Below, in pieces: positions 7,812-14,793 of a stretch of DNA of 24,606 bases. Each line of letters begins with the position of its first letter. The stretch's first letter is position 1. The stretch spans positions 1 through 24,606 of the forward strand of contig NZ_JAHZAA010000038.1 in NCBI RefSeq assembly GCF_019424165.1, given 5' to 3'. The translations under genes and the position numbers were made by a program. The DNA comes from Desulfovibrio sp. (GTDB taxonomy: Bacteria; Desulfobacterota; Desulfovibrionia; Desulfovibrionales; Desulfovibrionaceae). The notes below the pieces were generated by a model that saw nothing but the letters and a program-made list of their open reading frames with translations, searched no databases and was not told where the DNA came from.

Positions 7812-9071
7812 ATGTCATGGCGCAGTACTGTCATCCTGCTTTTTGCCGCTCCCTGCTTGCTGGTTGCACCTTTGCGGCTTTCTGCCGCCGAAGTTGACTT
7901 CATGCCGCAACTGGGGCTGCGTTCCCTGCCCGAGCTTGCCTGCATTGACAAAGGCTCCGCCTACTGCAACCAGGCTCTACCCCAGACGCTGCTGGTCACA
8001 TCGCCCGTCGTGGAAGACCCGGACTGGTACTCCCCTCCCCCGAACAAAGCCCATAATATACCGCTCTATGTGGGCTGCCAGGCGCCGGGGCAGTATCTGT
8101 CCATTCTGCAAGAAGCCCTGAAGGGCAATCCTGTAGCCATGGCTGACCTCATCATTCGCATCCAGTGCGACCGTCCGGCACTGGCCGCCGCGCATCCGGA
8201 CATCCCCGCCTTCATGCACACCGTCTCCTTCTGGCTGGAGTGGGCCGCGCGCTACACTTCCCCAGGCTGGATATATGCCCGGCTTGCCCTTTATGATGAC
8301 GGCATAGGGCACACCCGCAGCGCCTACACGCGGGGAGCCTTTCTTGGCGATCCCAAATCCATGCATGCCTACGCCACCCGCTGGAACACCGGGACCAACC
8401 TGCACTGGCTGCTCATGGCCGCAGATGCTGGCTATGGCCCGGCCGCACATGAAATATCCCGCTGGTATCGCTTCGGAGGCCAAAACAGCGGCTACAGCCT
8501 CCCCAAAGCTCCGGACACAGACATGGCACGCCGATATCGGACCATAGCCATGAACAGAGGCTACCCCCGGGCCTTCGCTTATGCCACTTTTGAAGCGCTC
8601 GCTGAAGAAAATGCGGCCCAGGCGGTGGAGGATGCCTGCATGTATACACATATTGGCCGTGTGCTTGAAAAGACCGACAATGGGCTTCTGCTTGTTGACA
8701 GAGCCCTGCCTCAAATGCAGCCCATCCCCTTTGAGCAGGTGCTGGCGTACGCCCTTTGCGCGGTGCTGCCTCCCCGGCCGCTGCTTTCGCAGGAAGAAAA
8801 ACTGCATTTTCAGGATTCGCAAAAAATCAGACGCCCCCGCGTCATTGACGATGAAATGCAGAACAGGGCAATGGAGCGAGCCGCTGCCTGGCTGCGCGCC
8901 TTTCAGGCGCAACGCCAAACAGACCTGGCAATGGAGCGCGAACGAAGGGATGCACTGACCGCGCAGTTGCGAGAACAATGCAGCCATGCCCTCACATATC
9001 TCGCCAAAACGCAAGACAACGCGCCCCGGCCGCGTCCTGTCACAGCCCGCCACACGCCGCCCTTTATCTAG
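7812..9071 (+). CDS. Secreted Sel1-like repeat protein of unknown function
   Basis: Exported protein of 419 aa. I start it at ATG 7812, where AGGAGGG sits 6 nt upstream; a longer in-frame reading from 7734 has no such site. Residues 1-26 are a signal peptide (hydrophobic core ILLFAAPCLLVAP, cleavage likely after LSAA). The middle (about 140-270) has degenerate Sel1/TPR-like helical units such as WLLMAADAGYGPAAHEISRWY and YRTIAMNRGYPRAFAYA. About eight cysteines in the mature part suggest disulfides in the periplasm. A charged, probably coiled segment (RAMERAAAWLRAFQAQRQ onwards) and a Pro/Arg-rich tail end it. Sel1 proteins are often scaffolds; no enzyme motif is visible. Monocistronic. Confidence 0.75.
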   Translation: MSWRSTVILLFAAPCLLVAPLRLSAAEVDFMPQLGLRSLPELACIDKGSAYCNQALPQTLLVTSPVVEDPDWYSPPPNKAHNIPLYVGCQAPGQYLSILQEALKGNPVAMADLIIRIQCDRPALAAAHPDIPAFMHTVSFWLEWAARYTSPGWIYARLALYDDGIGHTRSAYTRGAFLGDPKSMHAYATRWNTGTNLHWLLMAADAGYGPAAHEISRWYRFGGQNSGYSLPKAPDTDMARRYRTIAMNRGYPRAFAYATFEALAEENAAQAVEDACMYTHIGRVLEKTDNGLLLVDRALPQMQPIPFEQVLAYALCAVLPPRPLLSQEEKLHFQDSQKIRRPRVIDDEMQNRAMERAAAWLRAFQAQRQTDLAMERERRDALTAQLREQCSHALTYLAKTQDNAPRPRPVTARHTPPFI

Positions 9072-9290
9072 GCGCAGCCGGCAGCAGGCATATTGGCATC
9101 TGCGCAGAAACTGCCGCCGAAGCACGCGCGGCAGGAATACGCACGGCAGAAAGACGCGCACCTTGGGTACTCCCCGCAATCCCAATATTTTTAACGCAGG
9201 CGTCATCGAAAAGATTATTAAAACAAAACCTGTGGGCAACGCTCCGGCAACAGCAGACCAAGGCTGTCCGCTGTCCTTGCACCACTGCCC

Positions 9291-9321
9291 GGCCCGGCCA
9301 GGTTCTCCGCCTGGCCGGGCC
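9291..9321. terminator. GC-rich hairpin, probable terminator after the Sel1-like gene
   Basis: GGCCCGGCCAGG (9291-9302) pairs perfectly with CCTGGCCGGGCC (9310-9321) around a 7-nt loop, and GTATCTTT follows, with a longer T-run only at about 9343. The stem is strong and the U-tract weak. It lies about 220 nt after the stop codon at 9071 and about 90 nt before the hisD promoter. The remainder of the 9072-9468 gap shows nothing else convincing. Confidence 0.55.
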
Positions 9322-9413
9322 GTATCTTTCGTGCCGGTTTGATTTTTTCTGCCTCCATGTTCCGTGATCAGAAAAACGCTGTGCCGGTTGTTCCCCTCAA
9401 GCCGCAGCAAGTC

Positions 9414-9442
9414 TCGACATTCATAGGCGCCTTCTGTATATT
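9414..9442 (+). promoter_or_regulatory. hisD-purC promoter
   Basis: TCGACA (9414-9419), 17-bp spacer, TATATT (9437-9442). This leaves a leader of about 20 nt with GAGGTGAGG (9452-9460) 8 nt before the hisD ATG. The leader is too short for an attenuator and has no His-codon run. Confidence 0.6.
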
Positions 9443-9468
9443 CCCTCAACCGAGGTGAGGAAAATACT

Positions 9469-10773
9469 ATGACATGCCGGACTTTGACTCTGCATAATGA
9501 GCAGGAGTGGCCCAAGCTTGCCCAATGGCTGCAAGGCCGCAATAACCCCGGTGACGGGGTGGAAAGCACTGTGCGCGACATTATCGCTGCTGTGCGCGAA
9601 AAGGGCGATGAAGCCCTGGTGGAATATACCCGTAATTTTGATTGCCCGGATTTTGCGCCCCCACTGCTCGTCAGTGAACAGGAAATCGCGCGCGCGGCTG
9701 CTTCTGTTTCCATTGAAAACAGAGAGATCATCAGTCAGGCGGCCACGTACATACGCTCTTTTCATGAAGCGCAAACGGAAAAATCCTGGTTTACCACACG
9801 CCCTGACGGCAGCATTCTGGGGCAGCACGTTTTGCCCGTCGATGCGGCCGGGCTGTACGTACCAGGGGGGCAAGGCGGCAATACACCGCTTATCTCAAGC
9901 CTGCTCATGACCGCCATTCCGGCGCAGGTCGCAGGTGTGCCGCGTCTTGCCATCTGCACCCCGCCCCGCAAGGACGGCAGCGTCAATCCCCATATTCTTG
10001 CTGCAGCCCACCTGCTGGATATTGAAGAGGTATACCGCGTTGGCGGAGCCTGGTCCGTGGCGGGCATGGCCTATGGCACGCAAAGCATGGCTCCGGTAGA
10101 CGTCATCGCCGGGCCGGGCAACATCTTTGTCACCACAGCCAAGCGCCTGGTACAAGGCACGGTGGGTATCGACATGATCGCCGGTCCCAGCGAGGTACTT
10201 ATCCTGGCAGACTCTTCCGCCAATGCTGAATGGCTCGCAGCGGACATGCTTTCTCAGGCCGAGCACGACACTCTGGCATCGGCAATCTGCGTTACTGACG
10301 ACCAGCGTCTGGCCGACAATCTCTGGCAGGAACTCAGCAAACAGTGCGCCGCCCTGCCCAGAGCCACCACCGCCGCCCGCTCGCTTGAAGACTGGGGGGC
10401 CATTGTGGTCACGCCCAACCTGAGTGTGGCCGTAGCCGTAGCCAATATGGTGGCCCCCGAACATCTGGAAATCTGCACGCGTGACCCTTGGGCCGTTCTG
10501 CCCCACATCCGCCATGCCGGAGCCATCTTTATGGGCCAGCATAGCCCCGAGGCAGTGGGTGACTATTTCGCCGGGCCGAACCACGTACTGCCTACCTTGG
10601 GTACGGCCCGCTTTTCTTCGGCTCTTTCTGTGCAGACTTTCTGCAAGAAAACCAGCATCGTGGCAACGTCCCCAACCTTTTTGCAGCAAAACATGCAGTC
10701 CATCGCCGCCCTTGCACGTATGGAAGGGCTGGAAGCGCACGCGCGCAGCGTTGAAGCGCGATCCAAAAAATAA
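9469..10773 (+). CDS. hisD: Histidinol dehydrogenase
   Basis: Zn-dependent enzyme catalysing the last two steps of histidine synthesis, from L-histidinol to L-histidine with two NAD+. Zn-ligand and catalytic positions known from E. coli HisD are present: Q263 and H266 in LSQAEHD, E331-H332 in APEHLEI, D365 in VGDYFAGPNHVLP and H424 near the C-terminus. The nucleotide-binding stretch AGPGNIFVTTAKR and IAGPSEVLILAD are also family features. Two spots look atypical: VGGAWSVAGMAYG where VGGAQAIAALAYG is common, and VPGGQGGNTPLISS where VPGGxxAxYPSS is usual. 434 aa is normal. The start is fixed by the strong ribosome-binding site. purC follows after 24 nt, so the two are probably co-transcribed; no other his genes are here. 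Confidence 0.96.
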   Translation: MTCRTLTLHNEQEWPKLAQWLQGRNNPGDGVESTVRDIIAAVREKGDEALVEYTRNFDCPDFAPPLLVSEQEIARAAASVSIENREIISQAATYIRSFHEAQTEKSWFTTRPDGSILGQHVLPVDAAGLYVPGGQGGNTPLISSLLMTAIPAQVAGVPRLAICTPPRKDGSVNPHILAAAHLLDIEEVYRVGGAWSVAGMAYGTQSMAPVDVIAGPGNIFVTTAKRLVQGTVGIDMIAGPSEVLILADSSANAEWLAADMLSQAEHDTLASAICVTDDQRLADNLWQELSKQCAALPRATTAARSLEDWGAIVVTPNLSVAVAVANMVAPEHLEICTRDPWAVLPHIRHAGAIFMGQHSPEAVGDYFAGPNHVLPTLGTARFSSALSVQTFCKKTSIVATSPTFLQQNMQSIAALARMEGLEAHARSVEARSKK

Positions 10774-10797
10774 TCGGCCGACACATCAGGAGCACCC

Positions 10798-11679
10798 ATG
10801 AAGGTTGTGGTCAAAACTGACATTACCGCCTACCCGCTGCTTTCACGCGGCAAGGTGCGCGACATCTACAACGTGGACGAAAAAACACTGCTCATCGTTA
10901 CCACAGACAGAATGTCGGCCTTTGACGTGATCATGCACGAGCCTATCCCCTACAAGGGGGTCATCCTGAACCAGATCACCCTGTTCTGGATGGAAAAATT
11001 CAAGAGTATTATCCCCAACCATCTGCTGGAAAGTGATGTAGACCGCTTTCCAGCCAAGCTGGCCCCCTGGAAGGACGAGCTTGAAGGACGCGCAGTTCTT
11101 GTACGCAAGGCTGCCCCCCTGCCTGTGGAATGCATCGTACGAGGCTACATCACAGGGTCCGGCTGGAGCGACTATCAAGCTACCGGTACTCTTTGTGGTT
11201 ATGCGCTGCCCCCAGGTTTGCAGGAATCCGACAAACTTGAGCCGGCCATCTTTACCCCCTCCACCAAGGCGGAGCTGGGCAAGCACGATGAAAATCTGAG
11301 CGTGGCCGAAGCTGCCCGCCTGCTGGGCGAAGACATGGCCCGCCAGGTTGAGCAAACTTCTCTGGCCATCTACGAAGCCGGGCGCGCTTATGCCGCAAGC
11401 CGCGGCATTATTGTGGCGGACACCAAGTTTGAATTTGGCCTTATTGATGGCAAGCTGCACCTTATCGATGAAGTTCTTACTCCCGATTCCTCACGCTTCT
11501 GGCCTGCGGACCAGTACAAAGCCGGACAGGGGCAGCCCAGCTTCGATAAACAGTACCTGCGCGACTGGCTGAAAGCACAGCCCTGGAACATGCAGCCCCC
11601 ACCGCCCCCCCTGCCCGAGAACGTTATAAAAATTACTGCGGATAAATACAAAGAAGCCTACGAAATCATTACAAAATAA
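10798..11679 (+). CDS. purC: SAICAR synthase (phosphoribosylaminoimidazole-succinocarboxamide synthase)
   Basis: Cytosolic purine-biosynthesis enzyme joining CAIR and aspartate with ATP. Family signatures are SRGKVRDIYNVDEKTLLIV with TDRMSAFDV near the N-terminus, LPVECIVRGYITGSGW in the middle, and DTKFEFG followed by LIDEVLTPDSSRFWP. At 293 aa it belongs to the longer class of PurC. The ATG has AGGAG 6 nt upstream. A Pro-rich run (PPPPPLP) near residue 270 is an unusual loop. It is downstream of and close to hisD, linking two pathways that share AICAR metabolism. Confidence 0.96.
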   Translation: MKVVVKTDITAYPLLSRGKVRDIYNVDEKTLLIVTTDRMSAFDVIMHEPIPYKGVILNQITLFWMEKFKSIIPNHLLESDVDRFPAKLAPWKDELEGRAVLVRKAAPLPVECIVRGYITGSGWSDYQATGTLCGYALPPGLQESDKLEPAIFTPSTKAELGKHDENLSVAEAARLLGEDMARQVEQTSLAIYEAGRAYAASRGIIVADTKFEFGLIDGKLHLIDEVLTPDSSRFWPADQYKAGQGQPSFDKQYLRDWLKAQPWNMQPPPPPLPENVIKITADKYKEAYEIITK

Positions 11680-12026
11680 ATAGCAAGCATGCCCGTGCCG
11701 TCAACGGTGTGGGCTTGCGGCTTTGCAGTTGCCGTGCGAAGAATCATCGCCGTATGCCACGCACGTGGCATACGGCGGATACGGCCCGTTACCGGCACGC
11801 CCCTTACGCCGCTGTTGCGTGAAGGGCAAAACACGGCCCCCTGCCCGATCACCCGTTTCGCAAGTGCAGGCATGCCCCGAGCAATGTGCTCCGGCTGTTG
11901 CCGCCGGGTGATCAGATCGGCTTTGCCGAACATTTTTTCATACAGCCCCCAGCCGCAAAAGCGGGCAGGCGGCGCAAATGACAACCGCACGCGGCCTGTC
12001 CGGCCCGTATTTTTCAAGGAGGATCC
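11680..12026. other. Non-coding gap between purC and fabI with inverted repeats
   Basis: I see no credible gene in these 347 bases. Features are a perfect 12-bp inverted repeat with a 2-nt centre (CCGTATGCCACG at 11750-11761, CGTGGCATACGG at 11764-11775; the usable loop is about 4 nt) and a distant 9-bp pair, GATCACCCG (11847-11855) with CGGGTGATC (11905-11913). Neither is followed by a T-run. The fabI ribosome-binding site AAGGAGG ends the gap. No clear -35/-10 pair was recognised. Confidence 0.5.
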
Positions 12027-12797
12027 ATGCTGCTGCAAGGAAAGAAAGCTCTTATAATGGGATTGGCCAACAACAGAAGTATCGCTTACGGCATTGCCGC
12101 TGCCCTGAAGGCTCAGGGAGCGCGTCTGGCGTTCAACTATGTGGGTGATGCCATTAAAAAGCGTGTTGAGCCTTTGAGCGAAGAGCTGGGCGGCGAGTTT
12201 ACCTTCCAGTGTGACGTGTGTGACGATGCGCAGATTGAAAATGCCGCAGCTATAGTCAAAGAAAAGTGGGGGGATCTGGACATCCTGATTCACTCCGTGG
12301 CTTTTGCCAACCGCGATGACCTGTGCGGCCGCTTTGTGGATACCTCACGTGACGGGTTCAAGCTTGCCCTGGAAGTTTCGGCCTATTCCCTCACCGGACT
12401 TTGCCGCGCCTTTGAGCCGTTGTTCACCGAAAACTCATCGGTGCTTACCATGACCTACCACGGGTCCACTCAGGTCATCCCCGGCTACAATATCATGGGT
12501 GTGGCCAAGGCCGCCCTTGAAGCTTCCATGCGCTATCTGGCTTACGACCTTGGCCCCAAGGGAGTAAGAGTCAACGCCATCAGCGCGGGCCCCATAAAAA
12601 CTCTGGCCGCCTCGGCCGTGTCGAGCCTCAAGGATATTTTTACCATGGTGGAAGGCAATTCGCCCCTGCGCCGCAACGTAACCACAGCCGATGTAGGCGG
12701 CGTGGCGGCTTTTCTGGCGTCTGATCTTGCCAGCGCCGTGACAGGGCAGGTCATTTACGTTGACAGCGGCTTCAGCAAGGTGGGCGTAACCGCCTGA
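12027..12797 (+). CDS. fabI: Enoyl-[acyl-carrier-protein] reductase (NADH), FabI type
   Basis: Catalyses the last reduction in each cycle of type II fatty-acid synthesis. A short-chain dehydrogenase fold with the FabI-type nucleotide motif MGLANNRSIAYGIA (residues 11-24), HSVAFANRDDL, the catalytic set Y144, Y154 and K161 (TYHGS, then GYNIMGVAK), and the family signature RVNAISAGPIKTLAAS. 256 aa is typical. AAGGAGG lies 4 nt before the ATG. FabI is the triclosan/isoniazid-type target; the loop residue Ala92 occurs in many natural FabIs and is not a resistance sign by itself. Two tiny genes follow in the same direction. Confidence 0.97.
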   Translation: MLLQGKKALIMGLANNRSIAYGIAAALKAQGARLAFNYVGDAIKKRVEPLSEELGGEFTFQCDVCDDAQIENAAAIVKEKWGDLDILIHSVAFANRDDLCGRFVDTSRDGFKLALEVSAYSLTGLCRAFEPLFTENSSVLTMTYHGSTQVIPGYNIMGVAKAALEASMRYLAYDLGPKGVRVNAISAGPIKTLAASAVSSLKDIFTMVEGNSPLRRNVTTADVGGVAAFLASDLASAVTGQVIYVDSGFSKVGVTA

Positions 12798-12807
12798 GGA
12801 TGAAACT

Positions 12808-12948
12808 ATGGGCTACCTGACGCTCAATGCCATAGCAATCACACTGTTATCCGCGCTGGCGCTATGGATTTTTTACCGCTCGGCCAAGATTGAAAAAAAA
12901 CGCGCAGGGCAGGAAAACAAAAAGGGTGAAAAGCCCGGGCAGGATTAG
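12808..12948 (+). CDS. 46-aa single-span membrane protein, function unknown
   Basis: ATG 12808 is preceded by GAGGA, which overlaps the fabI stop region, so it is probably translated from the fabI message. One transmembrane helix (about residues 5-22, LNAIAITLLSALALWIFY) is followed by a strongly charged, Lys-rich cytoplasmic tail ending GEKPGQD. Too short for a family call. Unknown function; judged real from spacing, ribosome-binding site and composition. Confidence 0.6.
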   Translation: MGYLTLNAIAITLLSALALWIFYRSAKIEKKRAGQENKKGEKPGQD

Positions 12949-12951
12949 GCA

Positions 12952-13119
12952 ATGTTGATCAAAATATTGCTGACAGTGGCTATTGTGGGGGGTCTGTTCT
13001 GGATGCTCGTCAAAACAGGCGGCGGCCTCTGTTGAATGGGCTTTCGGCTGCCACCCCTCCGGCGGAGGGGTGAAAAAAAGACGGATGCTGAAAAAACACC
13101 GCCCGAAGATAAAAACTAG
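12952..13119 (+). CDS. Tiny membrane protein; possible 55-aa selenoprotein with in-frame UGA
   Basis: ATG 12952 begins 3 nt after the previous stop. Residues 1-20 form a transmembrane helix (LIKILLTVAIVGGLFWMLV), then KTGGGLC. A TGA occurs at 13033-13035 and the same frame stays open for another 27 codons, giving a Pro/Arg segment and a charged tail (EKKTDAEKTPPEDKN) to TAG at 13117-13119. If the UGA is read as selenocysteine, the residue lies next to Cys27 just outside the membrane, a plausible redox pair. A hairpin at 13052-13072 fits a bacterial SECIS. If not, the product is a 27-aa peptide and the downstream ATG at 13036 may start a second one. Both readings are inference. Confidence 0.45.
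13052..13072 (+). promoter_or_regulatory. Candidate bacterial SECIS hairpin
   Basis: CACCCCTCC (13052-13060) pairs perfectly with GGAGGGGTG (13064-13072) around the loop GGC. The loop begins 25 nt after the UGA at 13033-13035 and its first base is G. As I recall the bacterial SECIS rules (loop 3-14 nt, G in the first two positions, 16-37 nt from UGA), it complies. A-residues follow, so it is not an intrinsic terminator on the + strand. Confidence 0.4.
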
Positions 13120-13169
13120 GCAAACAGAACAGCCCGGTGGCGTCAGCTCATAATTTTACCACTTTTTGC

Positions 13170-13198
13170 TTGCATTCTCTGTGGATATGCCATATACA
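13170..13198 (+). promoter_or_regulatory. Promoter of tRNA-Ser
   Basis: TTGCAT (13170-13175), 17-bp spacer, TATACA (13193-13198). This predicts a start about 24 nt before the tRNA. A 6-bp hairpin TTTGCA-CGAA-TGCAAA (13207-13222) lies in the 5' leader. Confidence 0.65.
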
Positions 13199-13228
13199 GT
13201 TTCGGCTTTGCACGAATGCAAAACATGC

Positions 13229-13320
13229 GGAGAGGTGTCCGAGCTGGCCGAAGGAGCACGATTGGAAATCGTGTGTACGTTAACAGCGTACCGAGAGTTC
13301 GAATCTCTCCCTCTCCGCCA
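13229..13320 (+). tRNA. tRNA-Ser, anticodon GGA
   Basis: Acceptor stem GGAGAGG (13229-13235) pairs with CCTCTCC (13310-13316), with discriminator G and encoded CCA at 13318-13320. The anticodon arm is CACGA-TT-GGA-AA-TCGTG with the anticodon at 13264-13266. There is a long variable arm (GTGTACGTTAACAGCGTACC region) as expected for class II serine tRNAs, and a T-arm with GTTCGAATC. 92 nt including CCA. The gene is intact although an island is integrated at its 3' end. Confidence 0.97.
13300..13320. other. Likely attachment site (attL) within the tRNA-Ser 3' end
   Basis: P4-type integrases usually recombine in the 3' end of a tRNA gene and rebuild it with an identical stretch carried by the element. 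The integrase gene begins 163 nt beyond this end. The exact core cannot be set because no second copy of the tRNA end occurs in the rest of the window; attR must lie beyond 24606. Confidence 0.5.
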
Positions 13321-13328
13321 GATTTTAA

Positions 13329-13407
13329 TTCAGTCGAATCCCGGATGAGCCAAAAAGTGTTTCCTGGCAAGGGAATTAGCGAAATGGTTCGTCCGGGTTC
13401 GACTGAA
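13329..13407. repeat. Spaced inverted repeat between the tRNA end and integrase
   Basis: TTCAGTCGAATCCCGG (13329-13344) is the reverse complement of CCGGGTTCGACTGAA (13393-13407) apart from one extra base. The arms are 48 bp apart. Position beside the attachment site suggests integrase or excisionase arm sites, or a folded leader for the integrase message. No function is shown by the sequence alone. Confidence 0.5.
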
Positions 13408-13446
13408 AAAAGGCATAGACACCCTACCTTTTCGGGGGTACTTCTG

Positions 13447-13482
13447 GGGGGTATTAAACCCCTTGCCAGGAGTAATACCCCC
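13447..13482 (+). promoter_or_regulatory. Hairpin abutting the integrase start codon
   Basis: GGGGGTATTA (13447-13456) pairs perfectly with TAATACCCCC (13473-13482), whose last base touches the ATG at 13483. The integrase ribosome-binding site AGGAG (13468-13472) lies in the 16-nt loop. An alternative small stem, GGGG-TATTAA-ACCCC, could compete. This suggests translational control of integrase or a protein-binding operator. Confidence 0.5.
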
Positions 13483-14658
13483 ATGCCCCTCACAGATACT
13501 GCTATTCGTGGCGTAAAGCCCACAAACAAGCCCCAAAAACTCTTTGACGGCAACGGCCTTTTTCTTTTCGTCGCTCCAAGCGGCGCGAAAAGCTGGCGCG
13601 TGAAGTACCGTTTCCAGGGCCGTGAAAAGCTGCTGACCCTCGGCACATACCCCCAACTTTCCTTGAAAGAAGCGCGGGAAGCCTGTGCTGACGCCAAAAA
13701 AAGATTAAGCGGGGGTATCGACCCCTCAATGGAAAAGAAGGTTAAGGCCCGGAGCATCCAGACCACCTTTGAGTTCGTTGCGCGGGAATGGCACGAAAAC
13801 CAGAAGCCCACTTGGACGGAAGGCTACGCCAAAGACGTGATGGAGCGCATCGACAAAAATATCTTTCCTTCTCTCGGAACGCGACCCATCGGAGAAATCA
13901 CCCCGCCGGAACTGCTGGCTGTGCTGCGCCGTATCGAAACACGCGGAGCCGTTGACCAAGCCCACCGGGTGCGCAGCATTTGTTCTCTCATTTTCCGTTA
14001 CGCTATCGCCACAGGTCGCGCCGAGCGTGACACTGCCGCCGATCTACGCGGCGCTCTCAAAACCCGCGCCCATACCCCACGCGCTGCCCTGACCGAGCCG
14101 AAAGCCATTGGCGGTCTGCTGCGAGCCATAGATGATTTTCCCGGCACCTTCATTGTCAAATCCGGCCTTCAACTGCTGGCCCTAACTTTTTTACGCCCAA
14201 GCGAAGTACGCCTTGGCGAATGGTCAGAAATCGACTTTACCGAAAAGGTCTGGCGCATCCCGGCCAAGCGCATGAAGATGCGTCTCGACCACATGGTGCC
14301 GCTTTCCACCCAGGCGTTGGAAATTCTGCAACAACTCCATGAACTGACTGGCGAGGGCCGCTTGATATTCCCCGGCCTACGCTCTCCCCTGAATCCCATC
14401 AGTGACGCCACCTTTATCGCCGCCTTGCGCCGCATGGGCTATGACAAGGACGAAATGACCGCCCACGGCTTCCGGGCAATGGCCTCGACTCTGCTTAATG
14501 AGCAAGGCTATTCCGCAGACGTGATTGAAAAGCAGCTTGCCCACAACCCCAAGGACAAAATTCGCGGCGTTTACAACCGAGCCGAGTATTTGCCGGAACG
14601 GAGAAAAATGATGCAGGAGTGGGCTGATTACCTCACAGGTCTGAAAGAAAAACGGTAG
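13483..14658 (+). CDS. P4-type tyrosine integrase
   Basis: Site-specific recombinase for integration at tRNA-Ser. Residues 1-90 are the DUF4102-type arm-binding domain (MPLTDTAIRGVKP, GLFLFVAPSGAKSWRVKYR, LTLGTYPQLSLKEAR). A core-binding domain follows (about 95-190), then the catalytic domain. Catalytic candidates are R238 in FLRPSEVR, H328 and R331 in HGFR, H354 in QLAHNPKD and the nucleophile Y364 in RGVYNRAEY. 391 aa is typical. I use ATG 13483; the frame is open upstream through the tRNA gene but that extension encodes no conserved sequence. AGGAG lies 10 nt upstream within a hairpin loop. Confidence 0.95.
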   Translation: MPLTDTAIRGVKPTNKPQKLFDGNGLFLFVAPSGAKSWRVKYRFQGREKLLTLGTYPQLSLKEAREACADAKKRLSGGIDPSMEKKVKARSIQTTFEFVAREWHENQKPTWTEGYAKDVMERIDKNIFPSLGTRPIGEITPPELLAVLRRIETRGAVDQAHRVRSICSLIFRYAIATGRAERDTAADLRGALKTRAHTPRAALTEPKAIGGLLRAIDDFPGTFIVKSGLQLLALTFLRPSEVRLGEWSEIDFTEKVWRIPAKRMKMRLDHMVPLSTQALEILQQLHELTGEGRLIFPGLRSPLNPISDATFIAALRRMGYDKDEMTAHGFRAMASTLLNEQGYSADVIEKQLAHNPKDKIRGVYNRAEYLPERRKMMQEWADYLTGLKEKR

Positions 14659-14682
14659 AGTAAAAAACGAACGGACTCACCA

Positions 14683-14729
14683 GAGCGGCACGGATTTTTG
14701 CAACGCGGCACTTCTTTTGAATGCCGCTC
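14683..14729. repeat. Short inverted and direct repeats after integrase
   Basis: GAGCGGCA (14683-14690) and TGCCGCTC (14722-14729) are perfect inverted repeats, and GCGGCAC also recurs directly (at about 14686 and 14705). No T-run directly follows the outer arm. They may be recombination-protein sites or a weak terminator. Confidence 0.35.
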
Positions 14730-14749
14730 ACAAAAAACACGCCGCCCTT

Positions 14750-14778
14750 TTGCATATTGCAAATCCGTTGTCTAATAT
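14750..14778 (+). promoter_or_regulatory. Sigma-70-type promoter of the orphan gene
   Basis: TTGCAT (14750-14755), 17-bp spacer, TAATAT (14773-14778). The predicted start is near 14785, only about 9 nt before the ATG at 14794. No Shine-Dalgarno is present, so the message is nearly leaderless. Confidence 0.6.
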
Positions 14779-14793
14779 TGTATTGATGAATCC

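Noticed and set aside
9443..9468. Histidine attenuator ahead of hisD
   Set aside because: The predicted leader is about 20 nt, with no leader peptide or His-codon run.
7977..9731. 584-codon minus-strand open frame across the Sel1-like gene and into hisD
   Set aside because: It overlaps two supported genes, has no family features and crosses the hisD promoter and terminator hairpin.
9895..10740. 281-codon minus-strand frame opposite hisD
   Set aside because: Antisense shadow of a clear enzyme gene, with no recognisable motifs.
11689..12057. 122-codon frame between purC and fabI
   Set aside because: Arg/Cys/Pro-rich composition, no ribosome-binding site, and it runs into fabI in another frame.
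12300..12310. FabI Ala92 as a triclosan-resistance change
   Set aside because: Alanine at this position is common in natural FabI proteins, so it says nothing on its own.
13052..13072. Hairpin as an intrinsic terminator for fabI
   Set aside because: It is followed by A residues on the + strand, and no T-run follows on the minus strand.
13216..13482. N-terminal extension of integrase through the tRNA gene
   Set aside because: It would translate the tRNA; the conserved integrase sequence begins at the ATG at 13483.
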